From NCBI RefSeq assembly GCF_001856685.1, contig NZ_CP017812.1, positions 1,736,001-1,800,000 on the forward strand: a stretch of 64,000 nt of DNA, given 5' to 3'. The stretch comes from Boudabousia tangfeifanii. Its GTDB lineage: Bacteria > Actinomycetota > Actinomycetes > Actinomycetales > Actinomycetaceae. Of the stretch, positions 53,883 to 62,861 are shown one piece after another (the stretch's first letter is position 1; each line of letters opens with the position of its first letter). The position numbers and the translations under genes are program-made. The notes beneath the pieces are model-generated. The model saw only the letters and a program-made list of their open reading frames with translations, did not search any database and was not told the origin of the DNA.

Positions 53883-54452
53883 TCAGATGTCAAGGTCGTT
53901 CAGACCGAGGGCGTAGAGGTACTCGTAGCCCTTCTCGCTGATGCGCTCGGCAGCACCGGTGTTGCGGTCGACGATTACGGCCACAGCCAAGACTTTGGCG
54001 CCAGCTTCTTCGAGTGCCTTGGCGGCCTGTAATGGCGAACCACCAGTGGTAGAAGTGTCTTCCAGTACGACTACGCGCTTACCCTTCACGTCAGGGCCTT
54101 CAATCTGGCGCTGCATGCCGTGATCCTTGGCTTCCTTGCGCACCACGAATGCGTCAATGTCGAGGCCGCGGGAAGCAGCGGCGTGCATGATGGCAGTTGC
54201 GACTGGGTCGGCACCCATAGTTAGGCCACCAACGGCGTCAATATCGTCAGGGGTAAAGCCTGCTTCTTCGAGCAGATCGAGCATGACGTGGCCGACGAGT
54301 GGCGCAGCTTCGTGATGCAAGGTTACGCGACGCATGTCGACGTAGAAATCAGATTTCAACCCAGAAGCTAGAGTGACTTCCTGGTGAACAACAGCTAATT
54401 CGTTTACCAGCTGTGCAAGACGCACGCGGTTTGGATCATTCGCAAAACTCAT
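53883..54452 (-). CDS. pyrE: orotate phosphoribosyltransferase
   Basis: A 189-residue OPRTase, joining orotate and PRPP to orotidine 5'-phosphate in pyrimidine synthesis. The PRPP loop is RVVVLEDTSTTGGSPLQAAK, and earlier ASGLKSDFYVDMRRVTL and VGGLTMGADPVATAI support the family. No close pyrimidine genes are visible. Start ATG 54452 gives the usual length. Confidence 0.95.
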   Translation of the reverse strand: MSFANDPNRVRLAQLVNELAVVHQEVTLASGLKSDFYVDMRRVTLHHEAAPLVGHVMLDLLEEAGFTPDDIDAVGGLTMGADPVATAIMHAAASRGLDIDAFVVRKEAKDHGMQRQIEGPDVKGKRVVVLEDTSTTGGSPLQAAKALEEAGAKVLAVAVIVDRNTGAAERISEKGYEYLYALGLNDLDI

Positions 54453-54476
54453 GGCTTAAGTCTAACCCAAAGGGGC

Positions 54477-55253
54477 TCAAACTACCGGATGCTCAGGGTC
54501 GCCGATTCGTGACGCAATTTGGCGCACCACGGACCTGGGAGCTAGGCGCATAACCTGATCGAGGACGGCGTAACGCCAAGTTGGGACGACTTCCACCTGT
54601 CCGCGACGGACTGCGGCTAGGGATTGGGAGACGACCTCGGCCACGTCAATCCACATGAACTTGGGCCAAATGGTGTGGTCGAGCCCGCCCCGCTGTTGGA
54701 ATTCGGTCATCACCCAGCCGGGCATGAGGGCCGTGACGGTCACGTTCTTGGGGGCCATTTCGAGGGCGAGCCCTTCCGTGAAGGATCGTACCCAAGCTTT
54801 ATGCGCCGCGTAGGTACCATACGGGGTGCGCGAAGCAATCGAAGACACATTCAGGATGGCACCGCGACCGCGCTCGCCCATGGCATTGGCGGCCGCATGG
54901 GCCAGTCGCATGACGGAACGAACCATCAGATCGAGGGCGTATTCCTCTTTCTCATAAGAGCCGGCTGCGAATGGTTGGCCTAAAGCCATGCCCGCATTGT
55001 TAACCAGTAGACCGACGGGAGCCTGCTTGGCCGTAAGGCGTTCACAGACTTTTTCCACGTCCTCGGGCTTGGTCAAATCTGCGGGTAGCACTTCTACCTT
55101 GACCCGCGCGGCCTGAGTGATTTTCTGTGCAGTTTCGTTTAGCTTTTGCTCGTTGCGCGCCACGATCACTAGGTTGTGACCGGCAGCCGCAAGCTGCCAA
55201 CAGAATTCTTCCCCAATGCCACTGGTGGCGCCGGTAACTAGTGCGGTTCCCAT
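54477..55253 (-). CDS. short-chain dehydrogenase/reductase
   Basis: A 258-residue SDR. The cofactor motif is TGATSGIGEEF, the NNAG motif is present, and the active site is Ser (NVSSIAS) with YAAHK (Tyr and Lys of YxxxK). It oxidises or reduces an unknown alcohol or ketone with NAD(P)H. The gene begins 2 bp after the ABC ATPase stop, so it is probably co-transcribed with the peptide importer, but there is no obvious functional link. Confidence 0.88.
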   Translation of the reverse strand: MGTALVTGATSGIGEEFCWQLAAAGHNLVIVARNEQKLNETAQKITQAARVKVEVLPADLTKPEDVEKVCERLTAKQAPVGLLVNNAGMALGQPFAAGSYEKEEYALDLMVRSVMRLAHAAANAMGERGRGAILNVSSIASRTPYGTYAAHKAWVRSFTEGLALEMAPKNVTVTALMPGWVMTEFQQRGGLDHTIWPKFMWIDVAEVVSQSLAAVRRGQVEVVPTWRYAVLDQVMRLAPRSVVRQIASRIGDPEHPVV

Positions 55254-55255
55254 TT

Positions 55256-57076
55256 TTACCTCTGTTCTCGTCGTTGAGCTTGTTCGCGCGGGTCGGCGAC
55301 CGGCACCGCGTTAATCAAACGGCGAGTGTATTCCGTCTGGGGATTACCTAGCACGTCAGCGGTTGGACCGGACTCCACAATCTTACCGGAGTTGAGTACC
55401 ACCGTGCGGCTGGCCAGTTGTTCCACCACCGCTAAATCGTGGGTGATTAGCAGGGCGGCGAAGCCCATCTCTTTTTGTAGTTGCGCCAAAGTAACGAGCA
55501 CCTGGGCTTGCACCGAAACGTCGAGGGCCGAGGTCGGTTCGTCCGCAATCACCAGTTGCGGGCGCAGCACGATCGCGCGGGCAATGGCGACACGCTGACG
55601 CTGTCCGCCAGAAAGTTCGTGCGGGTAACGGTTCGCGAGTTCCGGTTCAAGCCGGGCTGCCACCAAGGCAGACAGGGCCCGGGCTTCACGTTCGGCTCGG
55701 TTCATGGTGGTGTGCAAACGCAAGGGTTCTGCCACCGACTGCAAGACGGTACGTCGTGGGTTCAGCGAAGACGCAGGGTTCTGGAAGACCACGCCCAACT
55801 GCGAAAGCAGGGCTTGGCGCTTGCGACGCGAAACACTGCAAATGTTTTCCCCAGTAAGCTCGACTGTGCCGGCGGTTGGTTTTACTTGGCCGTAAATGGT
55901 GGAGCTGATGGTGGATTTGCCCGAACCGGACTGCCCCACGAGGGCGAGGATTTCGCCGGCGTAAAGGTCGAAGGAAACATTATCGACAGCGCGTTTGCGT
56001 TTCTTCCCGGCCCCGAATTCGACTACTAGGTCGCGGATCTTTACTGCCACCTTGGGTGCCGCGTTTGGGTCTGCCGCTGGGACGTCCTCGGCACGTTTTA
56101 GGGGCAAAGGCTCAAGTAGATCTTTGACGGCTTGGGCAGCTTTTTGTTCGCTCACGTCGCTGCGACCAATTTGTGGCACCACGAGTTCGCGCCCGAGAGT
56201 GGGCACCGAGGCTAGTAGTTGCTTGGTGTAGTCCTGGGTTGGGTGGTAGAAGATCTGTTCGACCTCGCCATGTTCCACGATCTGGCCGTGGCGCAGAACT
56301 ACGACCTCGTCCGCGATATCGGCAACCACACCCATATCGTGGGTGATTAGGAGGACGCCAAGGTTACGCTTTTTGGTTAGGTCACGCAGCAGGTCGAGGA
56401 TCTGGGCTTGCACCACCATGTCGAGGGCGGTGGTGGGCTCGTCCGCGATGACCACACAGGGGCGGCAGGCGATGGCCATGGCAATGCAGGCTCGCTGCAA
56501 CTGGCCGCCAGAGAGCTGGTGCGGGTAAGAGTTGTAGACGCGTTCGGGCTCGTTGATTGAGACTTCGCCTAGCAGTTCGAGGGAACGGGCCTTGGCTTTG
56601 GAGCGCGAGACGTCCTCGTGCAAGAGGATGATTTCGTCAATCTGCGCGCCCACTTTCATTAGCGGGTTGAGGGCGGTGGTGGGTTCTTGGAACACCATGG
56701 CAATGCGAGCGCCGCGCACCTCGTTGAGGATTTTGCGTCCGGCACCAACCAATTGCAGGTTGGGGTTGTCGCCTCGCCCTGATAAGACCGCGCTGCCTTT
56801 GACGTTGGCCGAGGGCGGTAAGAGTCCCATGATGGCACGGGCGGAGACGGATTTGCCCGAGCCACTTTCGCCGACGAGGGCGGTGACTTTGCCGTGTGAG
56901 AGGTTGAGTTCAACCCCGTCGACTACCTTGGGTCCACCATTGAAGCGCACCTGCAAAGCTAGGGCTTGCAGAATGACGTGGCGGGGCAGTTTGTCTGGGA
57001 CGGCAGCGGCAGCGAGGATTTCCGGGTCTCCTTGCGGGTTGCCAGCGTTGGCTGCGTTAGTTTCACTTGCTGTCAT
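55256..57076 (-). CDS. fused DppD-DppF-type peptide ABC ATPase
   Basis: A 606-residue protein with two ATPase domains in one chain. The first (about 35-290) has Walker A VGESGSGKSVSARAI, signature LSGGQLQRACIAMA, and Walker B CVVIADEPTTALD. The second (about 350-600) has VGQSGSGKSTISSTI, LSGGQRQRVAIARA, and LVIADEPTSALDVS. Each domain ends with an oligopeptide-ABC C-terminal stretch. Together they energise the importer encoded by the upstream permease genes. Fusions are common in actinobacterial Opp/Dpp systems. The start overlaps the binding-protein stop by 14 bp. Confidence 0.93.
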   Translation of the reverse strand: MTASETNAANAGNPQGDPEILAAAAVPDKLPRHVILQALALQVRFNGGPKVVDGVELNLSHGKVTALVGESGSGKSVSARAIMGLLPPSANVKGSAVLSGRGDNPNLQLVGAGRKILNEVRGARIAMVFQEPTTALNPLMKVGAQIDEIILLHEDVSRSKAKARSLELLGEVSINEPERVYNSYPHQLSGGQLQRACIAMAIACRPCVVIADEPTTALDMVVQAQILDLLRDLTKKRNLGVLLITHDMGVVADIADEVVVLRHGQIVEHGEVEQIFYHPTQDYTKQLLASVPTLGRELVVPQIGRSDVSEQKAAQAVKDLLEPLPLKRAEDVPAADPNAAPKVAVKIRDLVVEFGAGKKRKRAVDNVSFDLYAGEILALVGQSGSGKSTISSTIYGQVKPTAGTVELTGENICSVSRRKRQALLSQLGVVFQNPASSLNPRRTVLQSVAEPLRLHTTMNRAEREARALSALVAARLEPELANRYPHELSGGQRQRVAIARAIVLRPQLVIADEPTSALDVSVQAQVLVTLAQLQKEMGFAALLITHDLAVVEQLASRTVVLNSGKIVESGPTADVLGNPQTEYTRRLINAVPVADPREQAQRREQR

Positions 57077-58793
57077 TTTTCAAACCTATGATCAAGTAGT
57101 TGGGGTATGAGGGGAAGCCGGGAACGAAGAAGTTGGTGACGTTGCGGCCTCGCAGGTAGCTGAAGCGCTGGTAGTTCAAGGGCACCACGGGGGCTTTTTC
57201 CATGATGGCTTTGTCGGCTTCGTGCCAGAGTTTGGCGGCCTCGGCCTGGTTGAAGGTGGCGGAGGCTTTTTCGATAATCTGGTCGATTTGTGGATCCTTG
57301 AAACGGGAGCGGTTCACTCCCCCGTTGCCAACTTCCGAGGAGGCGAAGAGCGGCTGTAGGTTTGCCCCGGCGGAGGGGAAGTCTGGGTTCCAAGAGGCCA
57401 GTGCCAGGTCGTAGCTATTGCCGTCACCTTGGGTGGTTCGTTCGGAATAGACCGAGGATTCTACTGGTTCAATACGCACCTTGAAACCGAGCTTTTCGAG
57501 TGAGCGGGCGATCGCTTCGCAGCGGAGCACGTCCTCGGACTTGTTCTTGGTGAGCAGTACCAGCGGTCCAGTGGGTTTGTCTTTTGCTTTGTCCAGTTCG
57601 GCTTTGGCGGCTTCGAGGTCACCGGTGGGTGGTGCCGGGTAGAGGTCGTACTGTTCGAAGCCAGAGATGCCTGGGGTGATCAGGGTGGAGGAGATTTTTC
57701 CGGCGAGGGCTCCCCCGGCGGCCTTGACTACTGCGGACTTGTCCATGGCGTAGTTGAAGGCGCGTCGCACGTGCAGGTCAGTGATGCGTTGCGTGTTGAT
57801 CGCTAGGTATAGGAGCGGGCCAGCGTCAGCGATTTGCAGGCGCTGTCCCACGGCTGGGGACTGGGCGGCGGTAATCAACTGGGCGGCAGGCACCTTGGAC
57901 GAGCTGAAAGTGTCCGCGTACTGGTTTTGGGCCGAGATGAGTTTCTGGGCGGAAACTACCGGGTCATTTCCCAGTTTGAAGGTGATGGAGTCGGGTCCGG
58001 CTAGGCGCACGTCATCTTGGTCCCAGTACTTGTTGCGTACCATTTGGACTTCCACGCCGGTGCGGTAGTTTTTAATCTCGTATGGGCCCGAGGCGATCGG
58101 GGCGCGCGAGTAACCTTCCGGGTTGTCTTTTGCCGGAGGTACCGGGGAGAAGGCCGGCAGGGAGACGATCCAGGGCCAGTCGCCGTAGGGGCGGACTAGG
58201 TGGAAGATGATGGTGTAGTCGTCTGGGGTTTCGATCGAGTCGAGGTGCTGCCCACTGTAGGGGCCCTCGTACTTGTCGGTGCCGGCGAGCAATGATTTGT
58301 GATAGCCGAGGCCGCCAGAGAGGGTTGGGGCGAAGGAACGTTCCACGCCGTACTTGATTTCCTTGGCGGTGATGGGGCTACCGTCGGAGAACTTTAGACC
58401 TTTTTTGAGGTGGTAGGTCCAGGTTTTACCGTCCTCGGAAACTTTACCGGTGTCGGTGGCCAGGTCGGGCACTACCTGAGGGTCTTTGCCGGGCAGGATT
58501 TCCCAGGTGGTTAGGCGTCGGTGGACGAGGCCGGCCGAGGTGATGGCCAAAGATTGCGATTTGGCGGGGTCGAAACCGGGGTCTTTGGCGGAGTCGAGGA
58601 TGGTGAGGTGTCCACCTTTGGTGACGGGCTCGATCTGGGGTAGCTCGTGTGGTTCGAGGGCGGTGGGCCCGTCGACTCCGAGCTGGGCTTGGGCTCCGCA
58701 GGCTCCGAGGAAGAGCGGCAGGGCGAAGACTACCGCGCCGAGTCGACGGAGTTTCGTGCTTTTTGAGTTAGTGTTTGTGGTCATTGGTTTCAC
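57063..58793 (-). CDS. peptide ABC transporter substrate-binding lipoprotein
   Basis: A 576-residue extracellular binding protein (SBP_bac_5/OppA-DppA type). A lipobox FLGAC near residue 32 directs lipid attachment, and the body has GLKFSDGSPITAKEIKYGVERS and NYAMDKSAVVKAAGG typical of cluster C proteins. It captures oligopeptides or related solutes for the permeases. The GTG at 58793 overlaps the permease stop (GTGA); ATG 58784 would also give a good signal peptide, so the exact start is open. Confidence 0.92.
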   Translation of the reverse strand: MKPMTTNTNSKSTKLRRLGAVVFALPLFLGACGAQAQLGVDGPTALEPHELPQIEPVTKGGHLTILDSAKDPGFDPAKSQSLAITSAGLVHRRLTTWEILPGKDPQVVPDLATDTGKVSEDGKTWTYHLKKGLKFSDGSPITAKEIKYGVERSFAPTLSGGLGYHKSLLAGTDKYEGPYSGQHLDSIETPDDYTIIFHLVRPYGDWPWIVSLPAFSPVPPAKDNPEGYSRAPIASGPYEIKNYRTGVEVQMVRNKYWDQDDVRLAGPDSITFKLGNDPVVSAQKLISAQNQYADTFSSSKVPAAQLITAAQSPAVGQRLQIADAGPLLYLAINTQRITDLHVRRAFNYAMDKSAVVKAAGGALAGKISSTLITPGISGFEQYDLYPAPPTGDLEAAKAELDKAKDKPTGPLVLLTKNKSEDVLRCEAIARSLEKLGFKVRIEPVESSVYSERTTQGDGNSYDLALASWNPDFPSAGANLQPLFASSEVGNGGVNRSRFKDPQIDQIIEKASATFNQAEAAKLWHEADKAIMEKAPVVPLNYQRFSYLRGRNVTNFFVPGFPSYPNYLIIGLKNDSK

Positions 58794-59782
58794 GCTGCAA
58801 CTCGCGGGTCGATTAGGGCTTGGATGGCGTCAACGATGAGGTTAGCGAGGACGACGAAGGTGGCTGATAGCAGGATGAGTCCGGTAATCAGATGCAGGTC
58901 GGTGTTCGCTACTCCGTCGATGAGGAGTTGGCCGAGGCCGGGCAGAGAGAAGACTTGTTCGGTGATCACTGCGCCACCGAGGAGGCCACCTAGGTCGAGG
59001 CCGAAGAGGGTAACTACGGGCAGGAGCACGCCGGGGAGGGCGTGACGCCAAACGACGCGTCGTTCACTGGCGCCTTTGGCGCGGGCGGTGGTGATGTAGT
59101 CTTCGGAAAGTTGTTCGATCATGTTGCCGCGGACGAGTCGCGCATAGACTGCCATGTAGAGCAGGGCGAGGACGGTGGCGGGCATGATTAGGTGTGATAG
59201 CCAGGCGCCGAAGCCTTGACGTAGTGGAACGTAGTCAGAGACGGGGAACCAGCCGAGGCCGAATCCGAATACGAGGATGGCGAGTAGACCCCACAGGTAG
59301 GCGGGGGTGGATACGCCGAGGACGGAGCCGGTCATGATGATCCGATCCCAGGGGCGGTTGCGGGTCAGGGCGGCTAGTACGCCGGAGCCGATGCCAACTA
59401 CCAGCCAGAGGATGCCAGCTAGGATGGCTAGCGACATGGTGACTGGGATGCGGGAGGCGATTAGCGGGGTGACGGCCTCGCCCATTTTGAAGGAGTAGCC
59501 GAGGCAGGGGGCGGCACATTCGATCGCGGCTGCGCCGGATCCGAAGGTGCGGCCAACGAAGATGCCGGAAATGTAAAGTCCGAATTGTTCGTACCAGGGC
59601 AAGGATGAGCCCATCACGGATTGGGCTAGTTCGAGGCGCTCTGGGGTGCAGGGTTTACCGCAGACGGTGAGCGCTGGGTTCGAGGGCCAGAGGTTGAACA
59701 AGGCGAAGGTCAAGAAGGCCACCACTAAAAGGACTAGTAGCGAGGTGGCTAGTCTGGCGAGCCAGAACTTTAGTCGTTTCAT
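58790..59782 (-). CDS. peptide ABC transporter permease, DppB type
   Basis: A 330-residue integral membrane protein with about six helices. The first helix and extracellular segment are long, as in DppB. The EAA loop is DYITTARAKGASERRVVWRHALPGVLLPVV, the ATPase contact. It pairs with the DppC-type protein to form the channel. The ATG overlaps the upstream stop by four bases. Confidence 0.9.
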   Translation of the reverse strand: MKRLKFWLARLATSLLVLLVVAFLTFALFNLWPSNPALTVCGKPCTPERLELAQSVMGSSLPWYEQFGLYISGIFVGRTFGSGAAAIECAAPCLGYSFKMGEAVTPLIASRIPVTMSLAILAGILWLVVGIGSGVLAALTRNRPWDRIIMTGSVLGVSTPAYLWGLLAILVFGFGLGWFPVSDYVPLRQGFGAWLSHLIMPATVLALLYMAVYARLVRGNMIEQLSEDYITTARAKGASERRVVWRHALPGVLLPVVTLFGLDLGGLLGGAVITEQVFSLPGLGQLLIDGVANTDLHLITGLILLSATFVVLANLIVDAIQALIDPRVAA

Positions 59783-60717
59783 GCGGCTTCTCCTTCTGCG
59801 GGGAGGGTGGTTACGCTTTGCCGAGTTTTCGGGTCGAGGGCGTCTCGCAGGGAGTCGCCAGCGAGGTTAAAGGATAGGGTGAGGAGCACGAGGGCGAGCG
59901 CCGGGAAAGTAATATAGCCGGGGTCGATTTGGATCCAGTCGGCTGCGGCGCGGATGGTGCGGCCCCAGGATGGGGTGGGTGGGCGAACACCAACTCCGAG
60001 GAAGGATAGGGCTGCTTCGGCCCCGATTTTGCCGGGCACGCTCATGGTGGTGAGCACGATGATGGTGGCCATCAGGTTCGGCAGGATTTCTTTTCTAACG
60101 GTTTGGAATCCGCCGGCTCCCATGGCACGGGAGGCCACCACGAAGGGGCGGTTTTTTAGGCTCATGGTTTCGGCGCGGATGACTCGGGCCATGGAGGCCC
60201 AGCCGAAAAGACCAATGATTACCGCGATGAGGGCAGCTCTGGGGACCGAGGCCGGGATGATAGCGCCGATGGCGATCATGAAGATCAGTGAGGGAAAGCC
60301 GAGCATGACGTCGATGATGCGGGCAATGACTTTGTCGTAGGTGCCACCAATGTAGCCGGCACTGACCCCGAGCAGGATGGCAATGACGGTCGCGATTAAG
60401 GTAGCACCGAGGCCGATTAGTACCGAGGTGCGGGCACCAGCAATGGTGATGGCAAAGAGGTCACGACCGGTGAGGGGCTCTACGCCGAAGGGGTGGGCCC
60501 AGCTGATACCGCCGAACCAACCAGCGGGTTGCGCCAAATCATCTAGGGCGTCGAGGTTGTAGGCGCCAGGATCTTTGCCCAACAGTTTGAGTAATGGGTC
60601 TGAGAAGATTGCGATTAGCAGGGTGAAGACGATCCAACCGGCAGCTAACATCGCTACCTTATCTTGACGCCACTCATTCCAGACAGCCGCTGCACGGCTG
60701 CGTGATGTCGGGGGCAT
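59779..60717 (-). CDS. peptide ABC transporter permease, DppC type
   Basis: A 312-residue membrane protein with the DppC N-terminal helix, then the EAA-type loop RPFVVASRAMGAGGFQTVRKEILPNLMATIIV. I use ATG 60717 (MPPTSRSRAAAV), with GGAGGG 5 nt upstream; an ATG at 60729 would overlap that site. It is the first gene of the five-gene run (permease, permease, binding protein, ATPase, dehydrogenase), an order that differs from the usual binding-protein-first Dpp layout. Confidence 0.9.
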   Translation of the reverse strand: MPPTSRSRAAAVWNEWRQDKVAMLAAGWIVFTLLIAIFSDPLLKLLGKDPGAYNLDALDDLAQPAGWFGGISWAHPFGVEPLTGRDLFAITIAGARTSVLIGLGATLIATVIAILLGVSAGYIGGTYDKVIARIIDVMLGFPSLIFMIAIGAIIPASVPRAALIAVIIGLFGWASMARVIRAETMSLKNRPFVVASRAMGAGGFQTVRKEILPNLMATIIVLTTMSVPGKIGAEAALSFLGVGVRPPTPSWGRTIRAAADWIQIDPGYITFPALALVLLTLSFNLAGDSLRDALDPKTRQSVTTLPAEGEAA

Positions 60718-60819
60718 GTATCCCTCCATTGAGGTTGTTTCTGGCAGATGTAGTGTTTAAGTGTTAACGATTTATGGCGCGAATATATTCCGGCACAGCG
60801 TTCTAATCGATTGTAACAA

Positions 60820-60854
60820 AGTACCGCCCCTGCCCGAAAGGCAGGAGCGGTACT
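60820..60854 (-). terminator. terminator of the MalG-like gene
   Basis: AGTACCGCCCCTGCC pairs with GGCAGGAGCGGTACT (one bulge-free mismatch) over CGAAA. On the minus strand it continues TTTGTTACAATCG. Confidence 0.85.
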
Positions 60855-60871
60855 AGTGAAAAGGTTAATGT

Positions 60872-61780
60872 TTAGCCCTTGACGGAACCAGCAGCCAAAC
60901 CGGCTTGCCAGAAACGCTGGAGGAACAAGAAGATGATGACCAATGGCAAGATACCGAAGAGGGCACCTTGGATCACGGCACCGTATACCGGATCGAAGTA
61001 GGACATCATGCCGTACAAACCGAGGGTAACTGGCTTCTTCGCATCGGAGCTAATCATCATCAATGGCAGGAGGAAGTTGTTCCAGGTGGCCACGAAGATG
61101 AAGAGGAAGATGGTTACCATGGCTGGGGCCAAGAGGCGGAGAACCATGGTGAAGAAGGTACGGAATTCGCCTGCACCGTCGATTCGAGCGGCTTCTAGGA
61201 GTTCGTCTGGTACTGAGGTTTCAGCGTACATGCGTCCTAGGAAGACACCGAAGGGGCTCACACAGGATGGAATGATGATGGCCCATGCGGTATCGGTTAG
61301 ACCGGTCTTGTACATCACCATGTACAAAGGCACGGTGAGCAGGGCGATTGGCATCAAGAGGGCGGCAAGGATCATTAGCTGAATACCGTTCTTGCCACGG
61401 AACTTGAACTTGGCTAGACCGTAACCGGCAGACACCGAAATGAAGGTACCAATTACACCGGCTGCACCCGAGTAAAGGATGGAGTTGAATACCCAACGCC
61501 AGTAGTAGCCTTTGGACCAGCTCATAAGGGAGTCGTAGTTTTCCTTAATCGCAATCTTGTCACCAAACCAGAAGGGGTTGGTGCTGTACATTTCCGCATT
61601 GGTCTTGGTTGCTGTGAACAGAATCCAGACCAAAGGGAAGAGGAAGTAGATTGCTACTAGGATCAGCACAATTTTGGTGATGGCACGTGCTGGCAAGCTG
61701 GGCTGCAAAGAGCGAGGGTGCTTGCCTACCGATGGGGTGTATTCAAAGCCATTTGCTAGTTTTGCGGTTTTTTGTGCCAT
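60872..61780 (-). CDS. sugar ABC transporter permease, MalG type
   Basis: A 302-residue membrane protein with six predicted helices and the EAA motif ELLEAARIDGAGEFRTFFTMVLRLLAPAMVT. ATG 61780 (MAQKTAKLANGFEY) has AAGGTGG upstream and lies 1 bp past the partner permease stop. Together with the MalF-like permease and the MalE-like protein it forms a CUT1-type carbohydrate importer. No ATPase is adjacent; the MsmK-type ATPase at 29401 is a candidate. Confidence 0.92.
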   Translation of the reverse strand: MAQKTAKLANGFEYTPSVGKHPRSLQPSLPARAITKIVLILVAIYFLFPLVWILFTATKTNAEMYSTNPFWFGDKIAIKENYDSLMSWSKGYYWRWVFNSILYSGAAGVIGTFISVSAGYGLAKFKFRGKNGIQLMILAALLMPIALLTVPLYMVMYKTGLTDTAWAIIIPSCVSPFGVFLGRMYAETSVPDELLEAARIDGAGEFRTFFTMVLRLLAPAMVTIFLFIFVATWNNFLLPLMMISSDAKKPVTLGLYGMMSYFDPVYGAVIQGALFGILPLVIIFLFLQRFWQAGLAAGSVKG

Positions 61781-61781
61781 G

Positions 61782-62732
61782 TCAGTCCACCTTCTTCTGT
61801 GCCCAAGCGTAGATAACTGCAAGTACCGAAGCTACCAGTGCCATCATGATGGAAATAGCGTTAGCTGGGCCAGCACCCGATGGGGAGACGGTTCCAACCA
61901 TGGTGTTGTAAGCCATCTGCATCGGCATGTAGGAGCCACCCATCCAGCTGGCCTTAACGGCCATAGCGGCAGGTTCGTTGAAGAGCTGAACGGTACCGAT
62001 GATGGAGAGTAGTACTGCAAGTAGCGCAGCGGCACGAACCATTGGGACCTTAATCTTCCAAACGATCATCCATTCGCTGGCCCCGTCGAGGCGAGCTGCT
62101 TCATAGAGGTCGGTAGGAATAGCTTGGAGTGCTGCTAGGAAAATGAGCATGTTGTAGCCGGTGAAGGTCCAGGTTGTCATATTGGCCATGCCGGCGAGAA
62201 TCCAGGTGTGTCCAAAGAAATCAATGTTGAGGACGCGACCTACTGGACCAATCTGGTTGTTGTAAAGGTAGACCCACACGAGGGCGGCCACAATGCCGGG
62301 AACAGCGTATGGCATGAAGTAGCCCAAGCGGAAGAAGCCTACACGGTTGACTAGCAAGGAATCTAGCAGTAGGGCTAGTGCTAGTGCCCCAATAATCATG
62401 ACTGGGATCTGGATAGCTCCAAAGAGGAGGACGCGGCCAATACCGGTCCAGAAGGTGGAGCCGAGTGCAACTTCTTTGAAGTTTTGCAAGCCTACGAAGG
62501 TTTCTACTTTTTCACCGCCGCCGAAGAGGCCGCCCTTAGAAACTTCGCGGAAGAAGGCGGCGCGAACCGAGACTACGATTGGGATAAGAAAGCTAAAGGC
62601 AAAGAATAGTAGGAATGGAGACAAGAAAGCCCAACCGAACATGGCGTTGCGGCGTTCACGTGCTTTAATGCTCTTTTTGTTTTCGGGAAGCACTTCTTTC
62701 GTTGTGCCTGCAGGTATAACCGGCGTAGTCAT
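61782..62732 (-). CDS. sugar ABC transporter permease, MalF/UgpA type
   Basis: A 316-residue membrane protein, six helices, with EAA motif DLYEAARLDGASEWMIVWKIKVPMVRAAALL. It precedes the MalG-like gene by 1 bp. The hairpin at 62784-62818 separates it from the binding-protein gene, as in many sugar operons in which binding protein is made in excess. Confidence 0.92.
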   Translation of the reverse strand: MTTPVIPAGTTKEVLPENKKSIKARERRNAMFGWAFLSPFLLFFAFSFLIPIVVSVRAAFFREVSKGGLFGGGEKVETFVGLQNFKEVALGSTFWTGIGRVLLFGAIQIPVMIIGALALALLLDSLLVNRVGFFRLGYFMPYAVPGIVAALVWVYLYNNQIGPVGRVLNIDFFGHTWILAGMANMTTWTFTGYNMLIFLAALQAIPTDLYEAARLDGASEWMIVWKIKVPMVRAAALLAVLLSIIGTVQLFNEPAAMAVKASWMGGSYMPMQMAYNTMVGTVSPSGAGPANAISIMMALVASVLAVIYAWAQKKVD

Positions 62733-62783
62733 CGTCGACGTTCCCCCTTAATTTTTTGAAACGATTTTTGGTTCTTTCGTGTG

Positions 62784-62818
62784 TTTGGCCCGGCGCCCTT
62801 TCGGTGCGCCGGGCCAAA
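62784..62818 (-). terminator. intercistronic hairpin between binding protein and permease
   Basis: TTTGGCCCGGCGC pairs with GCGCCGGGCCAAA around a short CGAAAGG-type loop. A smaller hairpin (AACTAACC/GGTTAGTT, 62837-62855) lies directly after the stop of the binding-protein gene. Neither has a T-run, consistent with partial termination or 3'-end protection of the first gene's mRNA. Confidence 0.6.
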
Positions 62819-62861
62819 TAGCACTTAGTTTTGCTTAACTAACCCAAGGTTAGTTAGTGCC